A stretch of 64,000 nucleotides of DNA, taken from contig NZ_AP026972.1 of the NCBI RefSeq assembly GCF_027924105.1, forward strand, positions 1,302,001-1,366,000. The letters are read 5' to 3'. How positions within the stretch are numbered: position 1 is the stretch's first letter; the number at the start of each line of letters is the position of its first letter. This DNA is from Polynucleobacter sp. KF022 (GTDB lineage Bacteria > Pseudomonadota > Gammaproteobacteria > Burkholderiales > Burkholderiaceae). A program made the position numbers and the translations under genes. Positions 39,911-49,665 of the stretch are shown here, piece by piece. A model generated the notes under the pieces. That model did no database searches. It was not told where the DNA came from and worked only from the letters and a program-made list of their open reading frames with translations.

Positions 39911-40477
39911 TTATTGCCAGTCAGATTGCCAGTCAAGCGTAATCGTTTTATTTGGCAGGTCGACGTTTTGCACTACCTCTTTTACAAAAGGCACTAAATA
40001 TTTAATTGTCTTTGTTTGTGCGTCGCCAATTGCAATCACACCATGCGCACCATTCTCAGTAACATCAATCACTTCACCAAGAATTTCATCTTGCAAATTG
40101 ATGGCGTTACACCCAATCAGATCCACCCAGTAATACGAATCACTTTCCACTTTAGGAAAAGCATCACGTGCAACTAATATTCGGGCGCCCTTTAATGTAA
40201 GCGCTTGATCGCGATCACTAACACCCTCAAGCGCCATCACGACATTACCGCTGTGCATCTTGGCGCTCTTCACTTTGTATTGAGTCAAAGAGGCTTGTTC
40301 AGTCGACGCAGAAACACCTGCATCCCTACGCGGGATCAGAGAAAGCCAAACCAATTTTGATGAGAGAAGTGCTACTGGCTCAGAAGAGTGAGGCCTAACC
40401 TTCACTTGACCCTGTAAGCCTTGTGCCTCAGATATGGCACCAAGTTCAATCAAATCATTCAGGGAAGGTGCGCTCAT
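39911..40477 (-). CDS. rimM: Ribosome maturation factor RimM
   Basis: RimM binds S19 and assists assembly of the 30S head domain. The product has the N-terminal barrel starting LIELGAISEAQGLQGQVKVR, with the MALEGVSDRDQALTLKGA region and a PRC-barrel C-terminal domain (YYWVDLIGCNAINLQDEILG ... YLVPFVKEVVQNVDL). The ATG at 40477 (188 aa) has AAGG about 10 nt upstream and is preferred over the TTG at 40501. It lies between rpsP and trmD as in most bacteria. Confidence 0.94.
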   Translation of the reverse strand: MSAPSLNDLIELGAISEAQGLQGQVKVRPHSSEPVALLSSKLVWLSLIPRRDAGVSASTEQASLTQYKVKSAKMHSGNVVMALEGVSDRDQALTLKGARILVARDAFPKVESDSYYWVDLIGCNAINLQDEILGEVIDVTENGAHGVIAIGDAQTKTIKYLVPFVKEVVQNVDLPNKTITLDWQSDWQ

Positions 40478-40569
40478 TTGTAAGACACCTTGTTTTCCCA
40501 AAATAAAACTACTAGAAATCCTGCCACTAAAAACTCCACCAACTAGATGAAGTTTTTAGCAATCGAACA

Positions 40570-40815
40570 TTAAACAGCTGGATTGTTTTTAATCAAACGA
40601 ACTACTGTTGGAGAGATTTGCGCGCCAACACCAGTCCAGTAAGTTAAACGGTCTTGAGCAATACGCATTGCTTGCTCAGTAGCCGCTGCTTGTGGATTGA
40701 AGTAACCAATACGCTCGATAAAGTTCGAGTCACGACGGTTGCGCTTATCAGTAGCAACGATGCTGTAAAAAGGGCGCTTCTTAGAACCGCCGCGTGCCAG
40801 TCGAATGACGACCAT
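40570..40815 (-). CDS. rpsP: 30S ribosomal protein S16
   Basis: S16 is an early-binding 30S assembly protein. The 81-residue sequence is typical: [51 protein letters not shown]. First gene of the rpsP-rimM-trmD-rplS operon, which encodes ribosome assembly and tRNA modification functions. The promoter must lie in the 224-nt region shared with the divergent META lipoprotein gene; a TAGAAT -10-like sequence is present there but no matching -35 was found. Confidence 0.97.
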
Positions 40816-41039
40816 ACTTATTCCTTAAAATCTAAAATGAAAACAGGTTGATTACAACCCAATGAAATTTCTACAAAAAATCTTGGGCTCCAGCTCACCA
40901 AATACAGATACGGTAGAGCGGAAAACCTCATATTCTAGACGAAAACCCCTACTTCTTCCACCTATTTAAGCAGTCAAGCCAGTAGAATAGAATGCAGCCA
41001 GATGTAAAAAATACATTAAAAACAATAACTTAGATAAAT

Positions 41040-41564
41040 ATGCCCTTTAAATATAGCGTTTCAGCCCCTCTCAGAGGCCGTCTAAATAGACTGTTTCTAG
41101 CGCTTTCTTGCTTGGGCTTAGGTCTTTTAACTGGCTGCGCCAATGTCATCCCGCCTTGTGGCGCTAAAACCAGCCCACCAAGTAGTGAGCTCAAAAATAC
41201 CAAATGGGAGCTTACTCGCTGGAACTTGCCTCCTAAAGACAACGGCGAGGTACGTGCCCGCCAAATTCCTCAGGGCGATGCCAGCAACCCCATTCAAATC
41301 ATTTTCGATGCCAATGGTCAGCGCCTCAGTGGGTCGACGGGCTGCAATCGCTTCACTGCAACACTCGACGAAGATGCCCGTGGTTTCACCCTCAAACAAA
41401 TCGCCAGCACCAAAATGGCTTGCAGTCCGCAGCGCATGGAATTAGAAAATGATTTTCTTTATCAGCTAAACGACTATCGCAGCATTGTGCGCAATGGCGA
41501 CCAACTACTCATGATTGGCGCTGATCGCGAAGTATTGAGCTTTACTCAAAAACCAATTAAATAA
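41040..41564 (+). CDS. META-domain lipoprotein (HslJ-like)
   Basis: A predicted outer-membrane or periplasmic lipoprotein of 174 residues. The signal ends with the lipobox LLTGC (C33). A META domain follows, with KNTKWELTRWNL, GQRLSGSTGCNRFTATL and STKMACSPQRMELENDFLYQL. These are the classic META/HslJ strands, including the paired cysteines at TGCN and MACS. HslJ-type proteins are linked to novobiocin or heat stress in E. coli. The role here is unknown. It is 26 nt upstream of a small membrane protein gene, probably one unit. Confidence 0.88.
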   Translation: MPFKYSVSAPLRGRLNRLFLALSCLGLGLLTGCANVIPPCGAKTSPPSSELKNTKWELTRWNLPPKDNGEVRARQIPQGDASNPIQIIFDANGQRLSGSTGCNRFTATLDEDARGFTLKQIASTKMACSPQRMELENDFLYQLNDYRSIVRNGDQLLMIGADREVLSFTQKPIK

Positions 41565-41590
41565 CTTTCAGCATCGCTACAGACATTCAT

Positions 41591-42037
41591 ATGAAAAAAT
41601 CGAAACTCTTATTTTGTGCACTCGGATTAATCCTACCTGGAAGCGGACTCAACTGCTTTTACCTTCAGGGCTTGAAATCCTTTTGGGCATGGGTACAGCT
41701 ATTTGCATTCATTGGCGGCGCTGCTGGCTGGGTGATTTTAAAAAATGCTCATTTTCATTCTGCTCCGGGATGGGTTCTTGTGACTTTTGGATTTATCGCG
41801 ATTGAAGCAAGTTGGTTAACGACGATTGCTTTCGGTCTTCGCCTAGATGAAAAGTGGGATGCACAATTTAATCCCGGTATTGAAGAGCATCGGCGCAGTC
41901 GCTCTGGCTGGTTGGTAATCTTGACGGTCATCTTCTCCCTTGTATTTGGGGCTGGTGTCATGATGACTTTTTTTGCCGTTGCTTTTGAGCAATTTTTCAT
42001 CTCACAGATCTATGAAGCAAAAAAGCTATCCCAATAA
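41591..42037 (+). CDS. Hypothetical membrane protein (148 aa)
   Basis: I do not recognise a named family. The 148-residue protein shows four hydrophobic segments at about residues 5-25, 31-48, 57-81 and 110-138, with a charged loop (LDEKWDAQFNPGIEEHRRSRSG) between the last two. The start KLLFCALGLILPGSGLNCFYL with a GxGxNxFYL pattern recalls small TM2-like membrane proteins. It follows the META lipoprotein gene by 26 nt and is followed by a terminator 26 nt after its stop, so these two genes probably form a bicistronic unit. Confidence 0.7.
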   Translation: MKKSKLLFCALGLILPGSGLNCFYLQGLKSFWAWVQLFAFIGGAAGWVILKNAHFHSAPGWVLVTFGFIAIEASWLTTIAFGLRLDEKWDAQFNPGIEEHRRSRSGWLVILTVIFSLVFGAGVMMTFFAVAFEQFFISQIYEAKKLSQ

Positions 42038-42063
42038 TTGCAGATAGCTTTTCTTTTGCAAGA

Positions 42064-42087
42064 GCCGCTCTTAGGAGCGGTTTTTTT
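42064..42087 (+). terminator. Intrinsic terminator of the META lipoprotein unit
   Basis: A 6-bp GC-rich stem CCGCTC/GAGCGG (42065-42070 with 42075-42080) with a TTAG loop is followed by seven T residues on the + strand. Confidence 0.85.
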
Positions 42088-42105
42088 ATTCTCTTTTAAC
42101 TCTCT

Positions 42106-43893
42106 TTAGAACTGTTCTACTTCTAATGCATTTGTAGAGTGGCCACTTTCCACAATCGAGGTAGCGAGTGCTTGGGCTTGGGGCATTAGATTTTCTGCAA
42201 AGAAGCGCGCAGTTGCAATCTTGGCATCATAAAAGCTGGGATCGCCATCACGCAAACGCTCAGCCGCCAAAAGCGCTCTAGCCATTTGCCAACCACCCAA
42301 TACCAAGCCCGATAAACGCAAATATGCAAAGCTGCCAGCATAAACAGCCTTGATGTCAGTCTTTGCATTCGCAACAATATAAGCAACAGCCTGCTCAAAA
42401 GCTGCGCGGGCTGCAGTCAATTGTTTAAGCACCGCTTTAGCATCAGCAGACCCGCTTGCTGCTAATTCTTTTTCGGTAGCAGCAATGCACTGAGAAAGCT
42501 CTTTTGCAACAGCTCCACCATCACGCACTGTTTTTCTGCCAACCAAATCATTTGCCTGTATTGCAGTAGTGCCTTCATAAATCGTCAAGATACGGGCATC
42601 ACGATAATGCTGGGCGGCCCCGGTCTCTTCAATGAAGCCCATACCACCATGCACTTGAACACCCAGACTGGCAACCTCAATCGACATTTCTGTAGAGAAG
42701 CCCTTAACAATTGGCACCAAGAACTCATAAATAGCTTGATTAGATTTACGATCAGCCTCATCAGGCGCTGCGTGTTGTGCATCATATGCAGAGGCGGCAT
42801 AGTAAGCTAATGCGCGTGACGCCTCTGTGTAAGCACGCATTGTCATAAGCATGCGCTTTACATCAGGCTGATGAATAATGGCAACAGGACCAGGTGAGCC
42901 CGTTAGATCACGACTTTGCACTCGGTCTTTCGCATATTGAACTGCCTTTTGATAAGCGCGCTCTGCTACAGCAATGCCTTGCATGCCTACCGCAAAGCGA
43001 GCTGCATTCATCATGACAAACATGTATTCCAGGCCACGATTTTCTTCGCCGACTAAGTAGCCAATAGCACCACCATGATCGCCAAACTGCAGAACTGCTG
43101 TTGGGCTAGCTTTAATGCCAAGCTTATGTTCAATCGAAACGCAATGCACATCATTGCGCTCACCCAATGAACCATCAGGCTTCACCAAAAATTTAGGCAC
43201 TACAAATAAAGAAATTCCTTTGACGCCCTCTGGGGCATCAGGTGTTCTTGCCAGCACTAGATGAACAATATTCTTGGCCATATCGTGCTCACCATAGGTG
43301 ATATAAATTTTGGTCCCAAAAATCTTATAAGTACCATCACCCTCAGGAACGGCGCGAGCACGCACCATCGATAAATCAGAGCCCGCTTGTGGCTCTGTTA
43401 AACACATTGAGCCAGTCCACTCACCAGAAATCATATTCGGCACAAAACGCTCTTGAAGTTCTGGGTCAGCGGCTGTCAAAAGCGCTTCAATCGCCCCATC
43501 AGTAAGCATTGGGCACAATGCAAATGACAAGCTAGCTGAGTGAACCATCTCAAAGCACGCAGTAGCAATTAGCTTAGGCAGGCCTTGACCGCCAAATTCT
43601 GCAGGATGTACAACGCCTTGCCAACCAGCTGCGCCAAACTGTTCAAAGGCCTCTTTGAATCCTTTAGTGGTGGTGACCACACCATCTTTTAAAGAACTTG
43701 GATTTTGATCGCCAACCCAGTTCAGGGGGGCGACTACATCTTGATTAAATTTTGCAGACTCTTCCAAAATAGCAGGGGCTAAATCAACGTCCGCACCAGC
43801 TTCCATATAAGAAGGATAGGCAACAACCTCCGATAATCCAGCAAGTTCATTCATCACAAACAACATGTCTTTTACTGGGGCTACGTATGGCAT
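42106..43893 (-). CDS. Acyl-CoA dehydrogenase
   Basis: A 595-residue FAD-dependent acyl-CoA dehydrogenase of the long form with an extra C-terminal domain. It resembles enzymes for 3-methylmercaptopropionyl-CoA (DmdC) or medium/long-chain acyl-CoA. Visible are the substrate/FAD motif GSMCLTEPQAGSDLSMVRA (about 158-176), YITYGEHDMA and VQVHGGMGFIEETGAAQHYRDARI (around 405-430) with the DARI. It would create the trans-2 double bond in beta-oxidation and pass electrons to EtfAB, whose genes lie directly upstream on the same strand. A strong GAGGAG signal precedes the ATG. The acyl chain preference is not shown. Confidence 0.93.
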   Translation of the reverse strand: MPYVAPVKDMLFVMNELAGLSEVVAYPSYMEAGADVDLAPAILEESAKFNQDVVAPLNWVGDQNPSSLKDGVVTTTKGFKEAFEQFGAAGWQGVVHPAEFGGQGLPKLIATACFEMVHSASLSFALCPMLTDGAIEALLTAADPELQERFVPNMISGEWTGSMCLTEPQAGSDLSMVRARAVPEGDGTYKIFGTKIYITYGEHDMAKNIVHLVLARTPDAPEGVKGISLFVVPKFLVKPDGSLGERNDVHCVSIEHKLGIKASPTAVLQFGDHGGAIGYLVGEENRGLEYMFVMMNAARFAVGMQGIAVAERAYQKAVQYAKDRVQSRDLTGSPGPVAIIHQPDVKRMLMTMRAYTEASRALAYYAASAYDAQHAAPDEADRKSNQAIYEFLVPIVKGFSTEMSIEVASLGVQVHGGMGFIEETGAAQHYRDARILTIYEGTTAIQANDLVGRKTVRDGGAVAKELSQCIAATEKELAASGSADAKAVLKQLTAARAAFEQAVAYIVANAKTDIKAVYAGSFAYLRLSGLVLGGWQMARALLAAERLRDGDPSFYDAKIATARFFAENLMPQAQALATSIVESGHSTNALEVEQF

Positions 43894-43955
43894 TACAACT
43901 CCTCTTAATTCAAATTGAATAACTCAAATACCTACTGGGCACTGCTATTCACAAC

Positions 43956-44891
43956 TTATCCCAATGCTTTTGTTAATTCTGGAACTGCCGTATTTAGATC
44001 GGCAACCAAGCCATAATCTGCAACACTGAAGATTGGGGCTTCAGGATCTTTATTAATTGCGACGATGACTTTGGAATCTTTCATGCCAGCTAAATGCTGG
44101 ATGGCACCAGAGATACCCACAGCAATATAGAGCTGTGGTGCAACTATCTTGCCGGTTTGGCCCACTTGGTAGTCATTTGGAACATAACCCGCATCAACGG
44201 CTGCGCGAGAGGCGCCCAAGGCTGCACCAAGCTTGTCAGCCAAAGGTGTAATGAGCTCTTGATATTTCTCGCCAGAACCTAAACCACGACCACCAGACAC
44301 AATGATCTTGGCAGCAGTTAACTCTGGACGATCAGATTTAGTTAACTCACGACCAACAAAAGAAGATTGAGCTTTGCTATCAGCAGCCGCTGCTTTCTCA
44401 ATGGCAGCTGAACCACCAGTCGCAGCAACTGGATCAAAACCGGTAGTACGTACAGTAATCACTTTAACTGGATCGGTAGATTGCACAGTGGCAATCGCAT
44501 TACCTGCATAAATTGGACGCTCAAAAGTATCTATTGAAACCACTTTAGTGATGTCGGATAACTGAGCCACATCGAGCTTGGCTGCAACGCGAGGCAATAC
44601 GTTCTTACCATTTGCAGTTGCAGGAGCAAGGATATGGTTATAGCCATTTGCAATTGAGAGAATTTGTGCCGCCAATGGTTCAGCCAATTGATCAGCTAAA
44701 TTTGCCGCATCAATTTGAATGACCTTTCGTACACCAGCAATTTGTGATGCCGCAACTACTGCGGCATCAGCACCACTACCAGCAACGAGCACATCTACCT
44801 CTGGAGAGCACTGCAAAGCAGCCGCTACAGTATTCAGTGTGGCAGCCTTTAAAGATTGATTGTCGTGTTCAGCAATAACAAGAGCAGCCAT
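43956..44891 (-). CDS. etfA: Electron transfer flavoprotein subunit alpha
   Basis: EtfA carries the FAD that accepts electrons from acyl-CoA dehydrogenases and passes them to ETF:ubiquinone oxidoreductase. The 311-residue protein shows [20 protein letters not shown], the FAD-binding [14 protein letters not shown] (about residues 198-211) and the C-terminal signature [20 protein letters not shown]. It starts at the base right after the etfB stop (44892), so the pair is a coupled operon with the acyl-CoA dehydrogenase 62 nt downstream. Confidence 0.97.
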   Translation of the reverse strand: MAALVIAEHDNQSLKAATLNTVAAALQCSPEVDVLVAGSGADAAVVAASQIAGVRKVIQIDAANLADQLAEPLAAQILSIANGYNHILAPATANGKNVLPRVAAKLDVAQLSDITKVVSIDTFERPIYAGNAIATVQSTDPVKVITVRTTGFDPVAATGGSAAIEKAAAADSKAQSSFVGRELTKSDRPELTAAKIIVSGGRGLGSGEKYQELITPLADKLGAALGASRAAVDAGYVPNDYQVGQTGKIVAPQLYIAVGISGAIQHLAGMKDSKVIVAINKDPEAPIFSVADYGLVADLNTAVPELTKALG

Positions 44892-45647
44892 TTAGATCAC
44901 CTTCGCTTCATTTTTAAGTTTTTCTACCAAGGCTGCCACATCGGCAACCATCACACCTGCGCTACGCTTAGGCGGCTCTTCAACTTTGATTGTTTTCAGA
45001 CGTGGGGCAATATCAACACCCAACTCTTCAGGCTTCACAATATCGATTGTCTTTTTCTTAGCCTTCATAATGTTTGGCAAAGTGACATAACGTGGTTCAT
45101 TCAAACGTAAGTCAGTAGTAATGACTGCAGGCAAGGTGAGAGCAACCGTCTCTAAACCGCCATCCACTTCGCGTGTCACGGTAGCTTTACCGTCAGCCAC
45201 AACTACCTTAGATGCGAATGTTGCTTGTGGAATATCCATCAGGCTTGCCAACATCTGACCAGTTTGATTGCTATCGTCATCAATCGCTTGCTTGCCAAGA
45301 ATGATGATTTGCGCTTGCTCTTTATCTGAGAGTGCCTTGAGAATCTTTGCAACCGCCAAAGGCTGCAAGTCGGCATCAGGAGCTGTTTCAACCAAGATAG
45401 CGCGATCAGCGCCAATAGCTAAAGCAGTACGCAATGTTTCTTGGCATTGAGTGGCACCTGCAGTCACCACCACCACTTCAGTTGCTACGCCTGCTTCCTT
45501 TAAGCGCACCGCTTCTTCAACAGCAATTTCATCAAAGGGGTTCATGCTCATTTTGACGTTAGCCAAATCTACGCCGGAGTTATCTGACTTCACTCGAATT
45601 TTGACGTTGTAATCAACAACGCGCTTTACAGCTACTAAGATTTTCAT
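44892..45647 (-). CDS. etfB: Electron transfer flavoprotein subunit beta
   Basis: EtfB binds AMP and forms the heterodimer with EtfA. The 251-residue protein starts [20 protein letters not shown] and has [34 protein letters not shown] and the C-terminal signature [20 protein letters not shown] (about 182-201). First of the etfB-etfA-acyl-CoA dehydrogenase operon. The acyl-CoA ligase gene lies 56 nt downstream of this gene's start side, on the same strand upstream, and may feed the same pathway. Confidence 0.97.
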   Translation of the reverse strand: MKILVAVKRVVDYNVKIRVKSDNSGVDLANVKMSMNPFDEIAVEEAVRLKEAGVATEVVVVTAGATQCQETLRTALAIGADRAILVETAPDADLQPLAVAKILKALSDKEQAQIIILGKQAIDDDSNQTGQMLASLMDIPQATFASKVVVADGKATVTREVDGGLETVALTLPAVITTDLRLNEPRYVTLPNIMKAKKKTIDIVKPEELGVDIAPRLKTIKVEEPPKRSAGVMVADVAALVEKLKNEAKVI

Positions 45648-45703
45648 TTGGAATTCTCAATAAAGATTAATGATCTATTTTATCCGCCCTAGGGCACCCT
45701 ACC

Positions 45704-47356
45704 CTAGACATCAATAGCAGTGGCAGATCCAGCCTGCTTGCGTAACTCAAACTTCTGAATCTTGCCAGTAGAGGTCTTGGGTAGTTCGCAGAACACAATC
45801 GCCCTAGGAACCTTGAAGCCTGCCAAATGCTGCTTGCAATGGGCAATGATCTCCTCTGGAGTTACCTCTGACCCTGGCTTAATCTCCAGGAAGGCGCAAG
45901 GGGTTTCGCCCCACTTTGGATCTGGTTTAGCAACCACGGCAGCTGCATTCACTGCAGGATGGCGATAGAGAACATCTTCCACTTCAACAGAGGAAATATT
46001 CTCCCCACCAGAAATAATGATGTCTTTGCTACGGTCTTTCATCTTGACGTAGCCATCAGGATTCATTACAGCTAAGTCACCTGAATGGAACCAGCCACCC
46101 TCAAACGCTTCTTGAGTAGCTTTTTCATTCTTCAAGTAACCCTTCATGGCGATGTTACCTTTGAACATAATTTCGCCCATGGTTTCACCATCAGCAGGAA
46201 CTGGTTTCATCGTTTCTGGATCCAGCACTGCAATTGCTTGCTGCATGTGATAGCGCACACCTTGACGAGCATTCAAACGAGCACGCTCACCGATATCCAA
46301 ATCATTCCACTCGTCTTGCTTAACGCATACTGAGGCCGGACCATAAACCTCAGTCAAGCCATATACGTGAGTTAAGTCAAAACCTAACTTTTCCATGCCC
46401 TCAATAATGGATGCAGGTGGCGCAGCGCCTGCAATCAAGCCTTTGACGCCCGCAGGCACGCCGGCCTTCAATTCATCAGAGGCATTCACCAGCAAGTTAT
46501 GAACAATTGGGGCGGCGCAATAGTGAGTCACACCATGCTCTTTAATAGCAGCAAAAATATGCTGTGCATCGACACGACGTAAGCATACGTTTACACCTGC
46601 GCGAGCAGCAATGGTCCACGGGAAACACCAGCCATTACAGTGGAACATAGGGAGAGTCCATAAGTACACAGGGTGCTTATTGATATCCCAATCCAACACA
46701 TTTGATACCGCATTAATGGCAGCACCACGATGGTGATAAACCACTCCTTTTGGATTACCAGTAGTGCCAGAGGTGTAGTTCAAGCAAATAGCTTGCCACT
46801 CATCTGCCGGGACTTGCCACGCAAAATTGGGATCACCTTCAGAAAGTAAGCTTTCGTAAGTCAACCTGCCCAACTTCTCACCAGGAACATCAAACTCTTT
46901 TTCTTCTACATCGATTACCAATAATTCACGCCCTGATTCTTTTTTTGCAATCTCCAAAGCCTTCTTCATTACAGCTGAAAACTCAGGGTCAACGATGACT
47001 ACTTTTGCTTCGCCGTGGTTGAGCATAAAGGCAATTGATTCGGCATCTAAACGGGTGTTGAGAGCATTTAATACCGCGCCCGCCATCGGAATACCAAAGT
47101 GAGCCTCTACCATTGGAGGAGTATTAGGCAACATTACCGCTACCGTATCGCCCAAGCCAATGCCATGCTTTTGCAAAGCGCTTGCTAAGCGACGGCAACG
47201 CTCGTACGTTTGCTGCCAAGTCTGGCGCAACTTGCCATGAATAATGGCGGTTTTATTAGGGTAAATCTCTGCTGAGCGCTCTAAAAAGAGGAGCGGAGTA
47301 ATTGGAGTGTAATTGGCAGGATTGCGATCCAAGCCTTGTTCATAAATATTTACCAT
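45704..47356 (-). CDS. Acyl-CoA synthetase (AMP-binding, fatty-acid/methylmercaptopropionate ligase type)
   Basis: A 550-residue ANL-superfamily ligase that activates a carboxylic acid to acyl-AMP and then acyl-CoA. The P-loop-like motif YTSGTTGNPKGVVYHHRG is at about residues 192-209. HVYGLTEVYGP holds the A5 motif and GWFHSGDLAVMNPDGYVKMKD the hinge aspartate region (about 420-440). The catalytic lysine lies in PKTSTGKIQKFELR. It is similar in overall form to medium-chain or DmdB-type ligases. The ATG at 47356 is preferred over TTG 47362. Encoded upstream of etfBA and acyl-CoA dehydrogenase, so beta-oxidation is the likely pathway. Confidence 0.92.
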   Translation of the reverse strand: MVNIYEQGLDRNPANYTPITPLLFLERSAEIYPNKTAIIHGKLRQTWQQTYERCRRLASALQKHGIGLGDTVAVMLPNTPPMVEAHFGIPMAGAVLNALNTRLDAESIAFMLNHGEAKVVIVDPEFSAVMKKALEIAKKESGRELLVIDVEEKEFDVPGEKLGRLTYESLLSEGDPNFAWQVPADEWQAICLNYTSGTTGNPKGVVYHHRGAAINAVSNVLDWDINKHPVYLWTLPMFHCNGWCFPWTIAARAGVNVCLRRVDAQHIFAAIKEHGVTHYCAAPIVHNLLVNASDELKAGVPAGVKGLIAGAAPPASIIEGMEKLGFDLTHVYGLTEVYGPASVCVKQDEWNDLDIGERARLNARQGVRYHMQQAIAVLDPETMKPVPADGETMGEIMFKGNIAMKGYLKNEKATQEAFEGGWFHSGDLAVMNPDGYVKMKDRSKDIIISGGENISSVEVEDVLYRHPAVNAAAVVAKPDPKWGETPCAFLEIKPGSEVTPEEIIAHCKQHLAGFKVPRAIVFCELPKTSTGKIQKFELRKQAGSATAIDV

Positions 47357-47398
47357 CTTCAACTTTCGATTTCGTTTTACTAAATTACAGTTACTGAA

Positions 47399-48319
47399 TT
47401 AAATGTCTGCCAATGCCTTAACGTGAGCCACAACACTTCGCCCTAATGCTGAGAGGTTGTAACCTCCCTCTAGGCAGCTCACGATGCGACCCTGCGCATA
47501 ATCATTCGCAATTTCTTTTAAGCGCTTCGTGATCCAAGCATAGTCATCTTCGACTAAACCCATCTGACCAAGATCATCCTCACGATGAGCATCGAAGCCT
47601 GCTGAAATAATCACGAGCTCGGGCTCAAAGTTACGCAAAGCAGGCAACCATCTCTCTTCCACAATCGAGCGAACCACATCGCCACGAGTGGATGCAGGCA
47701 AAGGCACATTGACCATATTATCAGCAGGATCCAGGCCGCTGTAGGGATAAAAAGGATGCTGGAAGAAGCTGCACATCAAGACATTAGGGTCATTGAAAAA
47801 AGCAGCTTCAGTACCATTACCGTGATGCACATCAAAATCAATAATCGCTACGCGCTCAATGCCATAGGTTTCCATGGCATATCTTGCGGCAATCGCCACG
47901 TTATCAAATAAACAAAATCCCATTGAACGGGTTGGCTCGGCATGATGCCCTGGCGGCCTTACCGCACAAAAGACATTCTCAACTTCGCCCTTCATCACAG
48001 CATCAACACCAGCAATCGCTGCACCAGCAGCTCTGAGCGCCACTCTATAAGTATGGGGATTCATGATGGTGTCACCATCGAGCATGAAATACCCACTCTC
48101 AGGAGCGCGATCTCTCACAAAAGAAACGTGATCAGGGCTATGCACTAACTCAAGCTGTTCTTCGGTTGCTAATGGTGCATCCAAGTGATGCAGGAGGCGA
48201 TCAACACCACTACGAATTAACTGGTCATTAATCGCTTGAATTCGTTCTGGACACTCTGGATGATGGCTTCCCATCTCATGTTTCAGAAAGTCTGGATGAG
48301 TTATGTATCCTGTTGTCAT
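47399..48319 (-). CDS. Histone deacetylase-family amidohydrolase (AcuC/acetylpolyamine type)
   Basis: A 306-residue zinc deacetylase of the HDAC superfamily. Visible motifs are HHPECPERIQAI at the start, RPPGHHAEPTRSMGFCLFDN with the catalytic His pair (about 122-141), IDFDVHHGNGTEAAF with zinc ligands (about 164-178) and ISAGFDAHREDDLGQM (about 250-265). Bacterial members deacetylate acetylpolyamines or acetyl-lysine, for example on acetyl-CoA synthetase (AcuC). It sits 42 nt upstream of the acyl-CoA synthetase on the same strand, which suggests it might regulate that ligase, though this is inference. Confidence 0.92.
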   Translation of the reverse strand: MTTGYITHPDFLKHEMGSHHPECPERIQAINDQLIRSGVDRLLHHLDAPLATEEQLELVHSPDHVSFVRDRAPESGYFMLDGDTIMNPHTYRVALRAAGAAIAGVDAVMKGEVENVFCAVRPPGHHAEPTRSMGFCLFDNVAIAARYAMETYGIERVAIIDFDVHHGNGTEAAFFNDPNVLMCSFFQHPFYPYSGLDPADNMVNVPLPASTRGDVVRSIVEERWLPALRNFEPELVIISAGFDAHREDDLGQMGLVEDDYAWITKRLKEIANDYAQGRIVSCLEGGYNLSALGRSVVAHVKALADI

Positions 48320-48402
48320 TACTCAAAATCCTTAATCACAAATTTATAATTTTTATAATCTGATAAAACGTGCTCAACACTCGAAAATCCAATACCTTTA
48401 GC

Positions 48403-49665
48403 ATGAACTTTCGCATCTCCCTCTTACTCTTAATTCTTGCTCTGGCGGGCTGTTCCAGCACCCCCACACAGCCTACACAGCCTATACAGCCACACCAGCC
48501 TATCCTAAACCAGACTGATGATGCAGTCACTGAAGCGCGTTTTAGTCAAAACCTCAACGAATTACTGGGGCAGATCTCGCAAAACCAAGAAATACCGCTT
48601 TCAGCACTAGAAATGGGCCTCCTTGATGCTAAAACGATTCCCTCGATTCGCAAATTGGTATTACCCCCATCGGGAACCTTCAAGAAAAATTGGCTGGCTT
48701 ACCGGAAGCGCTTTATTGAGCCAGTCCGCCTCAAGGCTGGCAAGGCATTTTGGGACCAAAATCAGGCCTTTTTGAGTCAAGTCGAGCAAGACTCAGGGGT
48801 GCCTGCAGAAATTATTGTGGCCATTATTGGAATCGAAACTATCTATGGGCGCCAAACCGGTAACTTCAGGGTGAAAGACGTACTTTCCACTCTCGCCTTT
48901 AGCTACCCCGAGACCCCTAACAAACCAGCACGTGAACAGCTTTTTAAGGACCAACTCAAAGAACTCATTTTGCTTTGCTGGACCGAGGCAGGCGGCAAAC
49001 TACCTTCTAAAAATAGCAGTCAAGGTGTCAATAGTGCGCGCTTTAGCAGCTGCTTAAACCAAAATAGTTCTTATGCTGGCGCAATTGGTCTGCCGCAGTT
49101 CATGCCCGGAAGTATTCGCAACTTTGCAATAGATGGCGATGGTGATGGACGGATTGATCTTAAAAATAGTCCCAAAGATGCCATTGCTAGCGTTGCCAGC
49201 TTCATGAAAAAACATGGCTGGCAAGCAGGTATGCCGATTTCATTTCCAGTTCAAGTCAATGGCATTGAAGCCGCCAAGCAGTTGGCTGATGGCGAGCCCC
49301 AATTGAAATTCACTGTGCAGGAATTAATTGATAAGGGCATCCTAACCAAACAACAAGGCGACCTACAAAGTGGTGGCGTAGAACCGCAAAGCAAAGCCTT
49401 CATTATTGACTTGCCATACCCTGATAAAGATGGCACTGACCAAGTGCAATATTTTGTTGGCTTAAATAATTTTCTGACGATTGTTCAATACAACCGTAGT
49501 TATTTTTATGCGCAAAGCGTTGCTGAGTTTGCAGAGGCCTTGGGATACAAAAATCAGAGTGCAGTACCAGTAGAAAGCCTAAGCAAAAATGTAGGGGCTA
49601 AAGCTGCTACCGAAAAATCCAAGGCTAAGAAATCAAGCCAAAAGAAAAAAGCTAAATCTACTTAA
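48403..49665 (+). CDS. mltB: Membrane-bound lytic murein transglycosylase B
   Basis: MltB cleaves the glycosidic bond of peptidoglycan to 1,6-anhydro products at the outer membrane inner face. From the ATG at 48403 the signal MNFRISLLLLILALAGC ends in a lipobox (C17). A Thr/Gln/Pro repeat linker (TQPTQPIQPHQP) and the SLT_2 domain follow. The catalytic glutamate lies in IIGIETIYGRQTG, and GAIGLPQFMPGSIRNFAIDG is the conserved downstream segment. The C-terminus is a Lys-rich tail. A GTG at 48370 would add 11 residues before the signal and is not preferred. It overlaps cysM by 4 nt, tail to tail. Confidence 0.93.
   Translation: MNFRISLLLLILALAGCSSTPTQPTQPIQPHQPILNQTDDAVTEARFSQNLNELLGQISQNQEIPLSALEMGLLDAKTIPSIRKLVLPPSGTFKKNWLAYRKRFIEPVRLKAGKAFWDQNQAFLSQVEQDSGVPAEIIVAIIGIETIYGRQTGNFRVKDVLSTLAFSYPETPNKPAREQLFKDQLKELILLCWTEAGGKLPSKNSSQGVNSARFSSCLNQNSSYAGAIGLPQFMPGSIRNFAIDGDGDGRIDLKNSPKDAIASVASFMKKHGWQAGMPISFPVQVNGIEAAKQLADGEPQLKFTVQELIDKGILTKQQGDLQSGGVEPQSKAFIIDLPYPDKDGTDQVQYFVGLNNFLTIVQYNRSYFYAQSVAEFAEALGYKNQSAVPVESLSKNVGAKAATEKSKAKKSSQKKKAKST

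Noticed and set aside
48370..48402. GTG start for mltB at 48370
   Set aside because: It adds 11 polar residues ahead of a compact lipoprotein signal whose Met is at 48403.
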